From positions 1 through 64,000 of the forward strand of contig JAFAEO010000004.1 in the NCBI GenBank assembly GCA_023423975.1: 64,000 bases of DNA, given 5' to 3'. The translations under genes were made by a program, and so were the position numbers. The DNA is from Pseudomonadota bacterium. Its GTDB lineage: Bacteria > Pseudomonadota > Gammaproteobacteria > Burkholderiales > Burkholderiaceae_B. Below, piece by piece: positions 52,901-61,889 of the stretch. How positions within the stretch are numbered: the first letter of the stretch is position 1; each line of letters begins with the position of its first letter. Below the pieces are notes generated by a model. It was not told where the DNA came from, ran no database searches, and worked only from the letters and a program-made list of their open reading frames with translations.

Positions 52901-54704
52901 CAGCAAAGTCCAGAATGGGCTGAGACACTTCAATCCGCTGCGGCGGATTAACGTTATTGATATCCAGCAGGTTGGGCTTGGGCCCGATGAAGGACACCAG
53001 CGACATCACCAATTGCTCACGGATCGGGTCGATAGGCGGATTGGTCACCTGCGCAAACAGCTGACGAAAATAGTTGTAGAACGACTTGGGGCGGGACGAC
53101 AGTACAGCCAGCGGGGTATCGTTACCCATAGAGCCGATGGCCTCTTCGCCGTTTTTGGACATGGGCTGGATAATGAACTTGAGATCTTCCTGATTCCAGC
53201 CAAAAGCCTGCTGGCGGTCCAGCAGCGCGGCCGGCGAACTGACCGCTTGCGGGTGATTTTTCTCATGCACCAGAATGTCGTCGAGCTTGACGCGCAGGCG
53301 CTTGATCCATTGCCCATACGGGCGGTTATTGGACAATTGTGATTTGATTTCATCATCGCCAATGATGCGGCCCTGCTCCAGATCGATCAGCAGCATGCGC
53401 CCCGGCTGCAGGCGCCATTTCTTGATAATGCGGTTTTCCGGAACGGTCAGCGTACCGGCCTCGGAAGCCAGAATGACCATATCATCATCGGTAATCAGAT
53501 AGCGGGCGGGACGCAGGCCGTTACGGTCCAGGGTGGCGCCAATCTGGCGGCCATCGGTGAACGCCACTGCCGCCGGGCCATCCCAGGGCTCCATCTTGGC
53601 CGCGTTGTACTCATAGAATGCGCGACGGTTCTCGTCCATCGTGGCGTGCTGCTCCCAGGCTTCGGGGATCATCATCATCATGGCATGCGACAGCGAATAG
53701 CCGGACGTGACCAGCAGTTCCAGACAGTTGTCAAACGTGGCTGTATCAGACTGCCCTTCATATACGATCGGATAGAGCTTTTTCAGGTCATCGCCCAGCA
53801 CGGCCGATTCCATCATGCCTTCACGGGCACGCAACCAGTTAAAGTTACCCTTGACGGTATTGATCTCGCCGTTATGCGCGATCATGCGATAGGGGTGGGC
53901 CAGCGGCCATGCGGGGAAAGTATTGGTAGAAAACCGCTGGTGCACCAGTGCCAGCGCTGACACGGCGCGGGTATCGGCCAGGTCGCGATAGTAGATGCCA
54001 ACCTGGTTGGCCAGCAAAAGCCCTTTATAGACAACGGTACGCACCGAGGCCGACGGCACAAAATACTCCTGACCATGGGCCAGCCGCATATTTTGAATCG
54101 CATGGCTGGCAGTCTTGCGGATAACGTAAAGCTTGCGCTCCAGCGCGTCGGGCACCATCACGTCCGGCCCGCGACCGATAAAGAGCTGGCGGATCAGCGG
54201 CTCGCAATCGCGCACCGTGGGTGACATTTCCATGTCATGATCAATAGGCACATCACGCCAGCCAAGCAAGACCTGGCCTTCATCGCGCACGGCGCGTTCC
54301 AGTTCTTTCTCACAGGCCAGACGAGAAGCCGTTTCCTTGGGCAGGAATACCATGGCTACACCGTATTCGCCCTCGGCAGGCAGGGTCACGCCCTGCTTGG
54401 CCATTTCCTCGCGATACAGCGTATCGGGGATCTGAATCAGAATCCCGGCGCCGTCGCCCATAAGCTTATCGGCGCCCACGGCACCCCGGTGATCCAGATT
54501 TTCAAGAATCTTCAGACCCTGCTGAATAATGGCATGGCTTTTGCGGCCCTTGATATTGGCTACAAAGCCGACGCCACAGGCGTCGTGTTCGTTGGCCGGA
54601 TCGTACATGCCCTGAGCTTTGGGCTGACGATGGGGGCGATGGCCGATGGCAGAGGCGTCGATAACCGACACCTGACCGTCGAAAGAAGATGAGTGAACTG
54701 ACAT
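49956..54704 (-). CDS. gltB: glutamate synthase large subunit
   Basis: 1582 residues. With GltD it makes two glutamates from glutamine and 2-oxoglutarate, the main ammonia assimilation route with glutamine synthetase. A 42-residue leader precedes the N-terminal nucleophile Cys43 (EHDACGVGF), which must be exposed by cleavage. The glutaminase domain, central domain, the FMN-binding domain (HDGGTGASPISSIKHAGTSWELGL), the 3Fe-4S Cys motif MMRKCHLNTCPVGVATQ and the C-terminal beta-helix (GRNFAAGMSGGVAYV) are visible in order. Confidence 0.98.
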   Translation of the reverse strand: MSVHSSSFDGQVSVIDASAIGHRPHRQPKAQGMYDPANEHDACGVGFVANIKGRKSHAIIQQGLKILENLDHRGAVGADKLMGDGAGILIQIPDTLYREEMAKQGVTLPAEGEYGVAMVFLPKETASRLACEKELERAVRDEGQVLLGWRDVPIDHDMEMSPTVRDCEPLIRQLFIGRGPDVMVPDALERKLYVIRKTASHAIQNMRLAHGQEYFVPSASVRTVVYKGLLLANQVGIYYRDLADTRAVSALALVHQRFSTNTFPAWPLAHPYRMIAHNGEINTVKGNFNWLRAREGMMESAVLGDDLKKLYPIVYEGQSDTATFDNCLELLVTSGYSLSHAMMMMIPEAWEQHATMDENRRAFYEYNAAKMEPWDGPAAVAFTDGRQIGATLDRNGLRPARYLITDDDMVILASEAGTLTVPENRIIKKWRLQPGRMLLIDLEQGRIIGDDEIKSQLSNNRPYGQWIKRLRVKLDDILVHEKNHPQAVSSPAALLDRQQAFGWNQEDLKFIIQPMSKNGEEAIGSMGNDTPLAVLSSRPKSFYNYFRQLFAQVTNPPIDPIREQLVMSLVSFIGPKPNLLDINNVNPPQRIEVSQPILDFAGMLVLRDIEKYTDNKFRSAELDITYPASWGSEGIEACVAALCASAADAVRSGLNILILSDRNMDGERVAIPALLATSAVHQHLIREGLRTATGLVVETGSAREVHHFALLGGFGAEAIYPNLVMETLAGFPEPEKAVKNYVKAVGKGLNKVMSKMGISTYMSYTGAQIFEAVGLQSALVQKYFSGTPSKIEGIDIFQVAEEALRLHQAAYSEDPVLKNALDAGGEYEYRVRGEDHMWTPDSIAKLQHSTRANNYRTYKEYAQLINDQSRRHMTFRGLFEFRVDPAKAIALEEVEPAKEIVKRFATGAMSLGSISTEAHSVLAVAMNRIGGKSNTGEGGEDELRYRNELRHGVSGIKKGDTLASVLGADRIEADVPLQEGDSLRSKIKQVASGRFGVSAEYLSSADQIQIKMAQGAKPGEGGQLPGHKVSEYIAKLRYSVPGVGLISPPPHHDIYSIEDLAQLIHDLKNVNPTASISTKLVSEVGVGTVAAGVAKAKSDHIVIAGHDGGTGASPISSIKHAGTSWELGLSETQQTLVLNKLRSRVRVQADGQMKTGRDVVIGALLGADEFGFATAPLVVEGCIMMRKCHLNTCPVGVATQDPVLRKKFQGKPEHVVNFFFFIAEEVREIMAQLGIRKFDELIGRADLLDTRAGIEHWKARGLDFSNVFHQPDVDTSVRHTEVQDHGLDKALDIQLLERSKAALERGEKVSFIVPIRNRNRTVGSMLSGAVARKYGHEGLPDDTIHIQLNGTAGQSFGAFLAHGITFDLVGEGNDYVGKGLSGGRIIVRSPNDFRGYGPDHIIAGNTLLYGALAGDAYFNGVVGERFAVRNSGAATVVEGTGDHGCEYMTGGTVVVLGETGRNFAAGMSGGVAYVWDPEGELKSRCNMAMVELGAVAAHDDQLKENRQDGWHCVQRGQERQTDESILRTLVENHFRLTGSFRARDLLGDWDKARKQFVKVMPTDYKRALAEIWQSEQTARKAA

Positions 54705-54815
54705 AGGAAAACTCCGCAGAGTGCTGCGTAAAAAAATGCGCCGCGATTGAACCGGGATACTTCTTGATTCTTAAACTTTTTGAACGCTATCGTGCAGCGC
54801 AATAAGTGACAAGAA

Positions 54816-54844
54816 AGAATACTGCGATTACCCAAGCGTGGCAA
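54816..54844 (-). promoter_or_regulatory. gltB sigma-70 promoter
   Basis: On the - strand TTGCCA (54839-54844), a 17-base spacer and TATTCT (54816-54821). This puts the start about 105 bp upstream of the gltB ATG. Confidence 0.6.
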
Positions 54845-54852
54845 GAAAAATA

Positions 54853-54871
54853 ATTAGGGACGCACCCTAAT
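54853..54871. promoter_or_regulatory. inverted-repeat operator upstream of gltB promoter
   Basis: ATTAGGG and CCCTAAT flank five bases. A further ATTAGGGAC half-site lies at 54901-54909. The dyad is centred near -50 from the predicted start, the place where an activator would bind. The regulator is unknown. Confidence 0.5.
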
Positions 54872-55027
54872 ATAACACGCACTATTTTGGTTCATATTTA
54901 ATTAGGGACAGATCAATAATTATGACGGTTTCAGGTACAATAAGTCTTCGATTTCATTGCGCTTTTCCTATCGCGCTTATTTTTAGCAAGGTTGCATTGT
55001 TTGCGCCTTCGTCACCATCAGGCCATC

Positions 55028-56401
55028 ATGTCTTTTTCCACCCTTCCCCTTTCCGACGCCCAGCAGAAAAACCTGGCCGAACTCGGCTTTCAAACGATGA
55101 CGCCGATCCAGTCCGCCAGCCTGCCGGCCGTCCTGGAAGGCCGCGATGTGCTGGCCCAGGCGAAAACCGGGAGTGGTAAGACGCTGGCTTTTGCGCTGGG
55201 TTTGCTGCAGCGGCTGAACCCCGCCTATTTCGGTTGCCAGGCGCTGGTCCTGTGTCCGACCCGGGAACTGGCCGAGCAGGTTGCACAGGAAGTGCGCAAG
55301 CTGGCACGCGCGCTGGGCAATATCAAAGTGCTTGCACTATATGGGGGCACGGCACTGAAACCACAGGCAGAATCGCTCCAGCATGGTGCGCATATTGTGG
55401 TCGGCACACCCGGCCGGGTGTTGGATTTGGTCGACCGCGATGTCCTGAACTTGTCTGCCGTCAAGGTGCTGGTGCTAGATGAAGCCGATCGCATGATCGA
55501 TATGGGCTTTTATGAAGATATTAGCGCAATCACTCAGGCCTGCCCGCTCAAGCGGCAGAACTTGCTTTTCTCTGCCACCTTTCCTCCCGCCATTCTCAAA
55601 GCCAGCGAGGGGTTCCTGATGAATCCGGTGCACGTGCGCACCGACGACAAGCCCGACCATCCCGACACCGAGTCGTGGTTCGTGTCCACCGAAGACGCCG
55701 ACCGGTTCGAGACCACCGCCAAACTGCTCAATGCCTATCGTCCCGTCTCTACACTGGCCTTTTGCAACACCAAGGCTCAATGCGAAGCACTCACCGACTC
55801 CCTGCTGGAGCGCGGCATCGAGGCCCGTACACTGCACGGCGATATGGACCAACGGGATCGCGAAGATGTGCTGGTTGATTTTGTCGGGCAGAGTTGCTCG
55901 GTCCTGGTGGCCACCGACGTGGCCGCAAGGGGCCTGGATATTGCCACACTTGACGCGGTAATCAATGTCGATATGTCGCCCAACGCGGAAACCCATATTC
56001 ATCGCGTGGGACGCACCGGCCGGGTCGCCGGCCGAGGCGGGCTGGCGCTCACCTTGTGCACGCCCAAAGAGAAATTTCGCGCCGAACGCATCGAACAGGC
56101 GCTGGGCAAGCCGCTGGCCTGGCTGGACATGAATACGCTTGAACGCGCGCGCGGCGCCTTCACGCCCCCAATGCGCACCATCTGCATCCGCGGCGGCAAG
56201 AAGGACAAACTGCGCCCGGGCGATCTGCTGGGGGCGCTCACCAAGGACCTTGGTTTGCAAGCCGATCAGGTCGGTAAAATCAGCCTTTTTGATTTTGTCG
56301 CCTTCGTGGCAATTGACCGCAGCATTGCCGAAGATACGCTGCAGCGCCTGAGCCAGCGCCCCATTAAAGGCCGCTCATTCCAGATGCGCTTTCTGAGCTG
56401 A
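55028..56401 (+). CDS. dbpA: DEAD-box RNA helicase DbpA
   Basis: About 457 residues from ATG 55028. Helicase motifs in order: Q motif FQTMTPIQSASLP, motif I AKTGSGKT, PTRELAEQ, TPGR, II DEAD (VLDEADRMIDMGF), III SAT, and in domain 2 ATDVAARGLD and HRVGRTGR. The C-terminal domain (MRTICIRGGKKDKLRPGDLLGALTKDLGL) is the DbpA RNA-binding domain that targets hairpin 92 of 23S rRNA for ribosome assembly. It is transcribed away from gltB and convergent with glpK. Confidence 0.95.
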   Translation: MSFSTLPLSDAQQKNLAELGFQTMTPIQSASLPAVLEGRDVLAQAKTGSGKTLAFALGLLQRLNPAYFGCQALVLCPTRELAEQVAQEVRKLARALGNIKVLALYGGTALKPQAESLQHGAHIVVGTPGRVLDLVDRDVLNLSAVKVLVLDEADRMIDMGFYEDISAITQACPLKRQNLLFSATFPPAILKASEGFLMNPVHVRTDDKPDHPDTESWFVSTEDADRFETTAKLLNAYRPVSTLAFCNTKAQCEALTDSLLERGIEARTLHGDMDQRDREDVLVDFVGQSCSVLVATDVAARGLDIATLDAVINVDMSPNAETHIHRVGRTGRVAGRGGLALTLCTPKEKFRAERIEQALGKPLAWLDMNTLERARGAFTPPMRTICIRGGKKDKLRPGDLLGALTKDLGLQADQVGKISLFDFVAFVAIDRSIAEDTLQRLSQRPIKGRSFQMRFLS

Positions 56402-56432
56402 ACCGCGGCAACGCCGGCTGGGGCACCAGCCA

Positions 56433-57917
56433 TCAGGTACCACATATCGTTTGCGCAACCGCCTTTTCCCACTGCTGCATGCAGGCCTGCGCCTGGTCGC
56501 GGCTCATGGCCGGTTCAAAGGTTTTATCGATACGCCACAGCTGTTCAATCTGCTTAACGTCAGACCAGATGCCACTTTGCAGGCCTGCCAGATAAGCTGC
56601 ACCCAGTGCTGTTGTTTCCACCACTTGCGGGCGCAACACGGGGATGCCCAGCAGATCGGCTTGAAACTGCATCAGCGCATCGTTAACGCTGGCGCCGCCA
56701 TCCACGCGTAACTGCTCCAGTCCCGCGCCGTCACGCGCCATGGCCGAAAGCAGTGCGGCACTCTGATAGGCGATGCTCTCAACCGCAGCACGGGCAATGT
56801 GCGCAGCGGTCGTAGCGCGATTGATGCCGACCAGCGTTCCGCGGGCATCGGCCTTCCAGTATGGCGCCCCCAGGCCGGTAAAGGCAGGGACGAACATGAC
56901 GCCTCCCGTATCGGGTACCGACTGGGCCAGCGCCTGCACATCCCGGCTTCTTTTAATTATCCCAAGCCCGTCACGCAGCCACTGCACGGCCGCGCCGGCC
57001 ACAAAAACGCTGCCTTCCAGCGCGAACTCCGGCTGTGGCTGGCCATATTGCGCCACCCGGGTCGTAAGCAGTCCATTTTCAGAAGCGGTAAAGCGCGTAC
57101 CGGTGTGCAGCAGGGCAAAGCAACCGGTGCCATAAGTATTTTTAGCCATTCCGGCCCGCGTGCACGCCTGACCAAAAAGCGCACTATGCTGATCGCCCGC
57201 CACGCCGCAAATGGGCAACGCATATCCCAGCAGGTCGGCAGGAATATCGCCATAGTGGGCGCTGGAGGGCATCACCTGCGGCAGCAGGCTGGCGGGAATC
57301 TGAAACAGATCCAGCAACTGTGCATCCCACTGCCCCGTATGGACATTAAACAGCATGGTGCGCGACGCATTGGTCACATCGGTTGCGTGAACCTTGCCCC
57401 CGGTCAGTTGCCAGATCAGCCAGCTGTCGATAGTGCCAAATAGGAGTTCGCCTTTGTCGGCACGCGCCCTGGCCTGCGGCAGATGCTCCAGCATCCAGGC
57501 CAGTTTGGTCGCAGAAAAGTATGCATCCAGGCGCAGGCCGGTTTTCTCCAGAATCATGGGCTCGTGCCCCTGTTCGCGCAACTGGCGGCATAACGGCTCA
57601 CCCCGCCGATCCTGCCATACGATTGCCGGCCCCAGGGGCTCACCTGTAGCGCGGTCCCATAACACTGATGTCTCGCGCTGGTTGGTAATGCCTACCGCGC
57701 GCACCCGGGCAATGTCTACCGCGCTCTGATGCAGCACCTTTTGCATGGTGACCAGTTGGGTACGCCAGATTTCAATCGCATCGTGCTCCACCCAGCCTGA
57801 CTGAGGGTAATGCTGAGTAAACTCCTGCTGGGCAAGGCCCACAATTTGCCCGTTACGATCAAACAAAATGCTGCGGGAACTGGACGTTCCCTGATCTAGC
57901 GCCAGCAGATAATCCAT
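56433..57917 (-). CDS. glpK: glycerol kinase
   Basis: 494 residues. It phosphorylates glycerol to glycerol-3-phosphate. FGGY-family motifs: LALDQGTSSSRSILFDRNG, NQRETSVLWDRATGEPLGPAIVWQDRR, GTGCFALLHTGT, VFVPAFTGLGAPYWKADARGTLVG and LRVDGGASVNDALMQFQADLLGIPV. No glpD, glpF or glpR is adjacent. It lies 62 bp after the sulfatase-type gene in the same direction; glycerol released from phosphoglycerol polymers could link the two, but that is speculation. Confidence 0.96.
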   Translation of the reverse strand: MDYLLALDQGTSSSRSILFDRNGQIVGLAQQEFTQHYPQSGWVEHDAIEIWRTQLVTMQKVLHQSAVDIARVRAVGITNQRETSVLWDRATGEPLGPAIVWQDRRGEPLCRQLREQGHEPMILEKTGLRLDAYFSATKLAWMLEHLPQARARADKGELLFGTIDSWLIWQLTGGKVHATDVTNASRTMLFNVHTGQWDAQLLDLFQIPASLLPQVMPSSAHYGDIPADLLGYALPICGVAGDQHSALFGQACTRAGMAKNTYGTGCFALLHTGTRFTASENGLLTTRVAQYGQPQPEFALEGSVFVAGAAVQWLRDGLGIIKRSRDVQALAQSVPDTGGVMFVPAFTGLGAPYWKADARGTLVGINRATTAAHIARAAVESIAYQSAALLSAMARDGAGLEQLRVDGGASVNDALMQFQADLLGIPVLRPQVVETTALGAAYLAGLQSGIWSDVKQIEQLWRIDKTFEPAMSRDQAQACMQQWEKAVAQTICGT

Positions 57918-57979
57918 GGCTCACTCTCCGAAAATGAAATCAGGCTGGCGCTCTCTGACACAAGCGCGTGAGCCTGCAA

Positions 57980-59884
57980 TCAACGTGGTTTCGGTACAGT
58001 ATAGCTTTTATCCCGGTAAACACTGAAGGGCCACAGCGCATGGGCGCGTGCCAGCCTGACCAGCGTATCGTCAGACACCATGGGTTCAAACAACTCGGGC
58101 GCCGTATAGCGAAACTGCCGCGGATCCAGATGCGGCTCCAGCACGGTCAGACGATCGCCTTGCAGGTAACCGTAACGGTCGCCATATTGCATGATGGCGC
58201 GGTCCGGCGTCTGCCGCGTCAAATCCTGGCCTATCATGGGGTGTTCGCAGGCGGCACCGGCCAGCGACAACAAGGTCGGCGCCAGGTCGATCTGGCTGAT
58301 GAGACGATCGTCACGACGCGGCGCGATCGTGCCGCCCAGAATGACGGCGGGAATATGAAAATGCTTCAGGGGAATCAGCTCAGCGCCGAACACGCGCGAA
58401 TCATGGTCGGCCACCACCACAAATACTGTATTGTTCCAGTAGTCCCGCGTTTTGGCGGTTTCAAAAAACTGTCCCAAGGCATGATCGGCATAACGAACGG
58501 TATTGTCCACGGTTGCCGGGTTGCCGGTGGTCTGGATGCGCCCTTCAGGATACTCCCAAGGCGAATGATTGCTCACGCTGAAGGCCAGCGTCAGTACGGG
58601 TTCCTTGCGCGAGGCATCTTCCTGCAACAGGCGATCCAGCTGATTGAACATATCGTCATCGCAATAGCCCCAGGTGCCCAGGAACGCCGGATCTTTGAAC
58701 TGCGGCCCGTCAATCACCTCGCGAAAGCCGTTGCCCAGGAAGAAGCCCTTCATATTGTCAAAATGGGCTTCGCCGCCATACAGAAAACGGGAATGATAGC
58801 CATGCTGCTGGCCCAGCACATCGGCGATCGTAAAAAAGCCGCTTTGCGCCCCCGGCAGCTTGAATACCGATTGGGTGATGGTGGGTGGAAAGCCTGCGGA
58901 AAGCGCCTCCAGCCCGCGAACCGAGCGAGTGCCTGTTGCGTAGGCACGGGTAAATCCCCACCCCTGTTCGTACAGGGCATCCAGATTAGGCGTCAGCGAT
59001 TGCCCGCCCAGGGTCTGCACATATTGTGCGCCCAGGCTTTCTTCGACAATCAACACGATATTCAGCGGTCTGACGCTGCTGACCGATACCTCCTGCCGAT
59101 GCCGGGTGGCTGTGCCCGGGCTTGTACCCGAACCAGTAGCCAGAGGGATGCCGGCCGCCTCGCACACGATCCGGTTCATCTGCTCGGCCGGCATCTTGCC
59201 GTAGACGTCTTCAGCAGACATCTCATACTTCATAGCATAGATGGCGTACTGCAGGCTATACATGGAATTGAGCGCCAGGCTGTTGACCATGCCATCGCCG
59301 GCAAATGCCACGGTAGACGGGTTGATGGGGCGCTTTTTGAGCGTACCGCGAATCATGAGAAAGCACAGGGCCGCGTAGACCAGCGACTCAATGGGCCTGA
59401 GCCACCAGGGACCCAGTGGGGTCGGCGTATAGCCTGAAAACAGATGCAGCGCCAGCGCAATCATTCCGGCAAAAACCAATAACCCCAGCGCCAGCACTTT
59501 CTTGTACCCGCGCCACAACATCCCGGACACCTCTTTGGGGTGTTTCAGATACTCGACGAACAAACGGTTCGGACGCGAATCGTACTCATCAATGAACTGC
59601 GGCGTGCAGATTTCCATAAATACGCAACCCAGCCACCACACGCCGAACCAGACGGCGGTTACCGTAACAAACCACTGGCGGTCTTCCAGCCAGGGCATCA
59701 GCACCGCGGGCAACGCCGCGTAAGTTGCGATCTGGTTCATGTCCATGCGCAACCCGCCCAGAAACACGCGCCCCATGCCATGGGCTGCCTGAACGCGCCT
59801 GCGCTGCCATAGCACTAATAAAACACGACTCGCAAAGAACACAAGAAACAGCGCCAGGACAAACGTAAGCAGTTGATATCGCAA
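57980..59884 (-). CDS. LTA synthase-like phosphoglycerol transferase / sulfatase family membrane protein
   Basis: 634 residues. About five N-terminal membrane helices (to residue ~190) precede a large extracytoplasmic alkaline-phosphatase-fold domain. Metal and nucleophile motifs: NIVLIVEESLGAQYVQTLGG (Glu), AYATGTRSVRGLEAL (Thr nucleophile), FSVSNHSPWEYP and VFVVVADHDSRVFG (Asp/His). This is the lipoteichoic acid synthase/OpgB/EptA superfamily; Gram-negative members transfer phosphoglycerol to periplasmic glucans or lipids. Substrate not readable. Confidence 0.88.
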   Translation of the reverse strand: MRYQLLTFVLALFLVFFASRVLLVLWQRRRVQAAHGMGRVFLGGLRMDMNQIATYAALPAVLMPWLEDRQWFVTVTAVWFGVWWLGCVFMEICTPQFIDEYDSRPNRLFVEYLKHPKEVSGMLWRGYKKVLALGLLVFAGMIALALHLFSGYTPTPLGPWWLRPIESLVYAALCFLMIRGTLKKRPINPSTVAFAGDGMVNSLALNSMYSLQYAIYAMKYEMSAEDVYGKMPAEQMNRIVCEAAGIPLATGSGTSPGTATRHRQEVSVSSVRPLNIVLIVEESLGAQYVQTLGGQSLTPNLDALYEQGWGFTRAYATGTRSVRGLEALSAGFPPTITQSVFKLPGAQSGFFTIADVLGQQHGYHSRFLYGGEAHFDNMKGFFLGNGFREVIDGPQFKDPAFLGTWGYCDDDMFNQLDRLLQEDASRKEPVLTLAFSVSNHSPWEYPEGRIQTTGNPATVDNTVRYADHALGQFFETAKTRDYWNNTVFVVVADHDSRVFGAELIPLKHFHIPAVILGGTIAPRRDDRLISQIDLAPTLLSLAGAACEHPMIGQDLTRQTPDRAIMQYGDRYGYLQGDRLTVLEPHLDPRQFRYTAPELFEPMVSDDTLVRLARAHALWPFSVYRDKSYTVPKPR

Positions 59885-60087
59885 AATAATTCCAGAATCG
59901 GCAGGAAACAGTGGAGTATACGCAACTCTACTGGGCGGCGTGTAAAATTTTTGTAAAACCCTGACCGTTTGCTACGATCTTTCCGTGAATTCTTGCGGGT
60001 GTATACCGTCCGTAACGTGCCCTGTAAGCGCATAAGCGGCATGGCCGCAGGACTGCCCGACCATGACCGCTACGAAAATCTTCTGGT
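59885..60087. other. gap between sulfatase-type gene and RAYT-like gene
   Basis: About 200 bp with no gene or strong structure seen; it should contain the promoter of the sulfatase-type gene. Confidence 0.4.
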
Positions 60088-60804
60088 TTATTCTTGCCGC
60101 GGCTGGCCCTGCTCCTGAACCGGCCGGATGCGGGGACGCCCTCGCCTGCCCTGCATCGGACGTCGGCTGGCGACCGAACACAGCTGGCTGATGAATCCCG
60201 GCGAACCCAGCGCCCATTGCCCATGCAATGCCTGTGCAATCTGTTGCAATTGACCTGACGAGAGTCCGTCGGTATAGCGGTATTTGTATGCCGCCTGTCT
60301 GTCAAATGGCGTGTTGCCGGAAGACCAGTAATCAGCGTGGTCATTCAGGGCCGGGCAAGAGCCCATAAACGCCCCGGTATGAAAGCCGGCTGAAGACCAG
60401 GGCCACAACTCGCTGTCACTGGCGCCCTTTTCCCGGGCGACCCATGATTCGAGCCAGATCATTGCTGGGATGACCCATACACCTGGCTCGACCAGCGTAG
60501 AGCGATAGCGTCCGCTAAAAACGGGGCCGCTGCGCAGCGTTGTCGCCAGATTGCGACCCAGCATCTGGATCAGGCGCGACAGGGATTTCTCATGATCGGG
60601 TGTTGCCAGCAACAGGATACCGTCGTCAGTGAGAGTCCAGGCATGCAACATGACGCCATGCCGGGCAAGCCCATCAAAAAGCCATTTCTGCAAGGTGTCC
60701 AGGATTCGGCCGCCTGCCGGGGCGCGCGTGGCGAGCGGAAACAGAAACCGGGCGTGAACCAGTTGCGGGATGCCGGGGGCGTAAAGCCGGGGTAAACGGG
60801 CCAT
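60088..60804 (-). CDS. RAYT/IS200-like (Y1 transposase fold) protein lacking catalytic residues
   Basis: 238 residues. It opens MARLPRLYAPGIPQLVHARF, the usual start of REP-associated tyrosine transposases (normally PGIPHHVTQRG-like), and has the family segment SELWPWSSAGFHTG. Where relatives have the HUH motif (LMPNHVHLLL) it reads LTDDGILLLA (residues 58-67), so both His are lost (Gly62, Leu64), and the catalytic Tyr position is Trp117. It is full length with no inverted repeats or target duplications, so it is a domesticated gene and not a live element. Function unknown. Confidence 0.75.
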   Translation of the reverse strand: MARLPRLYAPGIPQLVHARFLFPLATRAPAGGRILDTLQKWLFDGLARHGVMLHAWTLTDDGILLLATPDHEKSLSRLIQMLGRNLATTLRSGPVFSGRYRSTLVEPGVWVIPAMIWLESWVAREKGASDSELWPWSSAGFHTGAFMGSCPALNDHADYWSSGNTPFDRQAAYKYRYTDGLSSGQLQQIAQALHGQWALGSPGFISQLCSVASRRPMQGRRGRPRIRPVQEQGQPRQE

Positions 60805-60984
60805 GGAATGTACTGTACACTGAAAGCGAAGCCGTCATGGCCACGAGAACCGGCAGAGCATTGGGTTACCGGCGGTTTTTTTCCTATATTGTAACGATGA
60901 TTGAAACAATGCTATGGTAGAACATAGCTGTAAATTTGGCAAAAAACCGACAACAATCATCATATCAGGAGCAGGGGCCTACCC

Positions 60985-61836
60985 ATGAGCGACAAACTCG
61001 AACTTTTAAGTGAACATTACTGTTTTGATGGCACGCAGCGCTTTTATCGCCACAACTCGCGCGAAATCGGCCTGCCCATGCAGTTTTCAGTCTACATCCC
61101 ACCCCAGGCGGCACGCGGACCGGTGCCTGCCCTTATATATCTGGCGGGCCTGACATGTACCGAAGAAACGTTCATGACCAAGGCCGGTGCGCAACGCATG
61201 GCCGCAGAGTTGGGTTTGCTGCTGGTGGCGCCGGACACCAGCCCGCGGGGCGCCAATGTGCCGGGCGAAGATGACGGCTGGGATTTTGGCACCGGCGCCG
61301 GGTTTTATCTGGACGCCACCGAGCCCGGCTGGAAAGACAACTATAAAATGTACAGCTACGTGACCAAAGAATTACTGGAGCTTATTCCGGAGTTTGGCGG
61401 AGACCAAAGCCGTACCGGAATTTTCGGGCACTCCATGGGCGGCCACGGCGCGCTCACCATTGCCCTGAAAAATCCGGAGCTGTTCCGCTCGGTGTCGGCA
61501 TTTGCGCCCATCAGCGCCCCCATGAACTGCCCCTGGGGCGAAAAAGCCTTCAGCGGCTATCTGGGGCAAGATCGCACCAGCTGGGAAAACTACGATGCCA
61601 GCAAGCTGATGGAAAAAGCCCAAACGCCGTTCCCGGACGGGATTCTGGTCGATCAGGGTCTGGCCGACAAATTCCTGGCGGATGGCCAGCTATTGCCAGA
61701 GTTGCTTGAAGCAGCCTGCGCCAAAGCCGGGCAGCCCCTGACACTGCGCCGCCACGAGCATTACGACCACGGTTATTATTTCATTTCCACGTTCATGGAA
61801 GATCATCTGCGCTTTCATGCCGAGCGCCTGAAGTAA
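60985..61836 (+). CDS. fghA: S-formylglutathione hydrolase
   Basis: 283 residues of the esterase D family. It hydrolyses S-formylglutathione to formate and glutathione in formaldehyde detoxification. LAGLTCTEETFMTKAGAQRMAAELGL and PDTSPRGANVPGEDDGWDFGTGAGFYLDATEPGW are signatures; the catalytic triad is Ser150 (FGHSMGGHGAL), Asp near 226 (VDQGLADKFL) and His near 260 (HYDHGYYF). The partner alcohol dehydrogenase gene (adhC) is not adjacent. Confidence 0.96.
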   Translation: MSDKLELLSEHYCFDGTQRFYRHNSREIGLPMQFSVYIPPQAARGPVPALIYLAGLTCTEETFMTKAGAQRMAAELGLLLVAPDTSPRGANVPGEDDGWDFGTGAGFYLDATEPGWKDNYKMYSYVTKELLELIPEFGGDQSRTGIFGHSMGGHGALTIALKNPELFRSVSAFAPISAPMNCPWGEKAFSGYLGQDRTSWENYDASKLMEKAQTPFPDGILVDQGLADKFLADGQLLPELLEAACAKAGQPLTLRRHEHYDHGYYFISTFMEDHLRFHAERLK

Positions 61837-61850
61837 GGAATGAACTGAAC

Positions 61851-61889
61851 CGGCAACCGGCAGACCCGCTGCGGCCCGCCCGGTTGCCG
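61851..61889 (+). terminator. terminator candidate after fghA
   Basis: CGGCAACCGG pairs with CCGGTTGCCG (10 bp, 19-base loop). The T tract after it is short. Confidence 0.5.

Larger units (their letters stand above)
54705..55027. other. gltB/dbpA divergent control region
   Basis: Shared upstream region of gltB (-) and dbpA (+), about 320 bp without a gene. It holds the gltB promoter and the ATTAGGG repeats entered separately, plus AT-rich sequence ahead of dbpA. Confidence 0.7.

Noticed and set aside
60088..60804. Active insertion sequence
   Set aside because: No terminal repeats, no target duplication and no catalytic residues.
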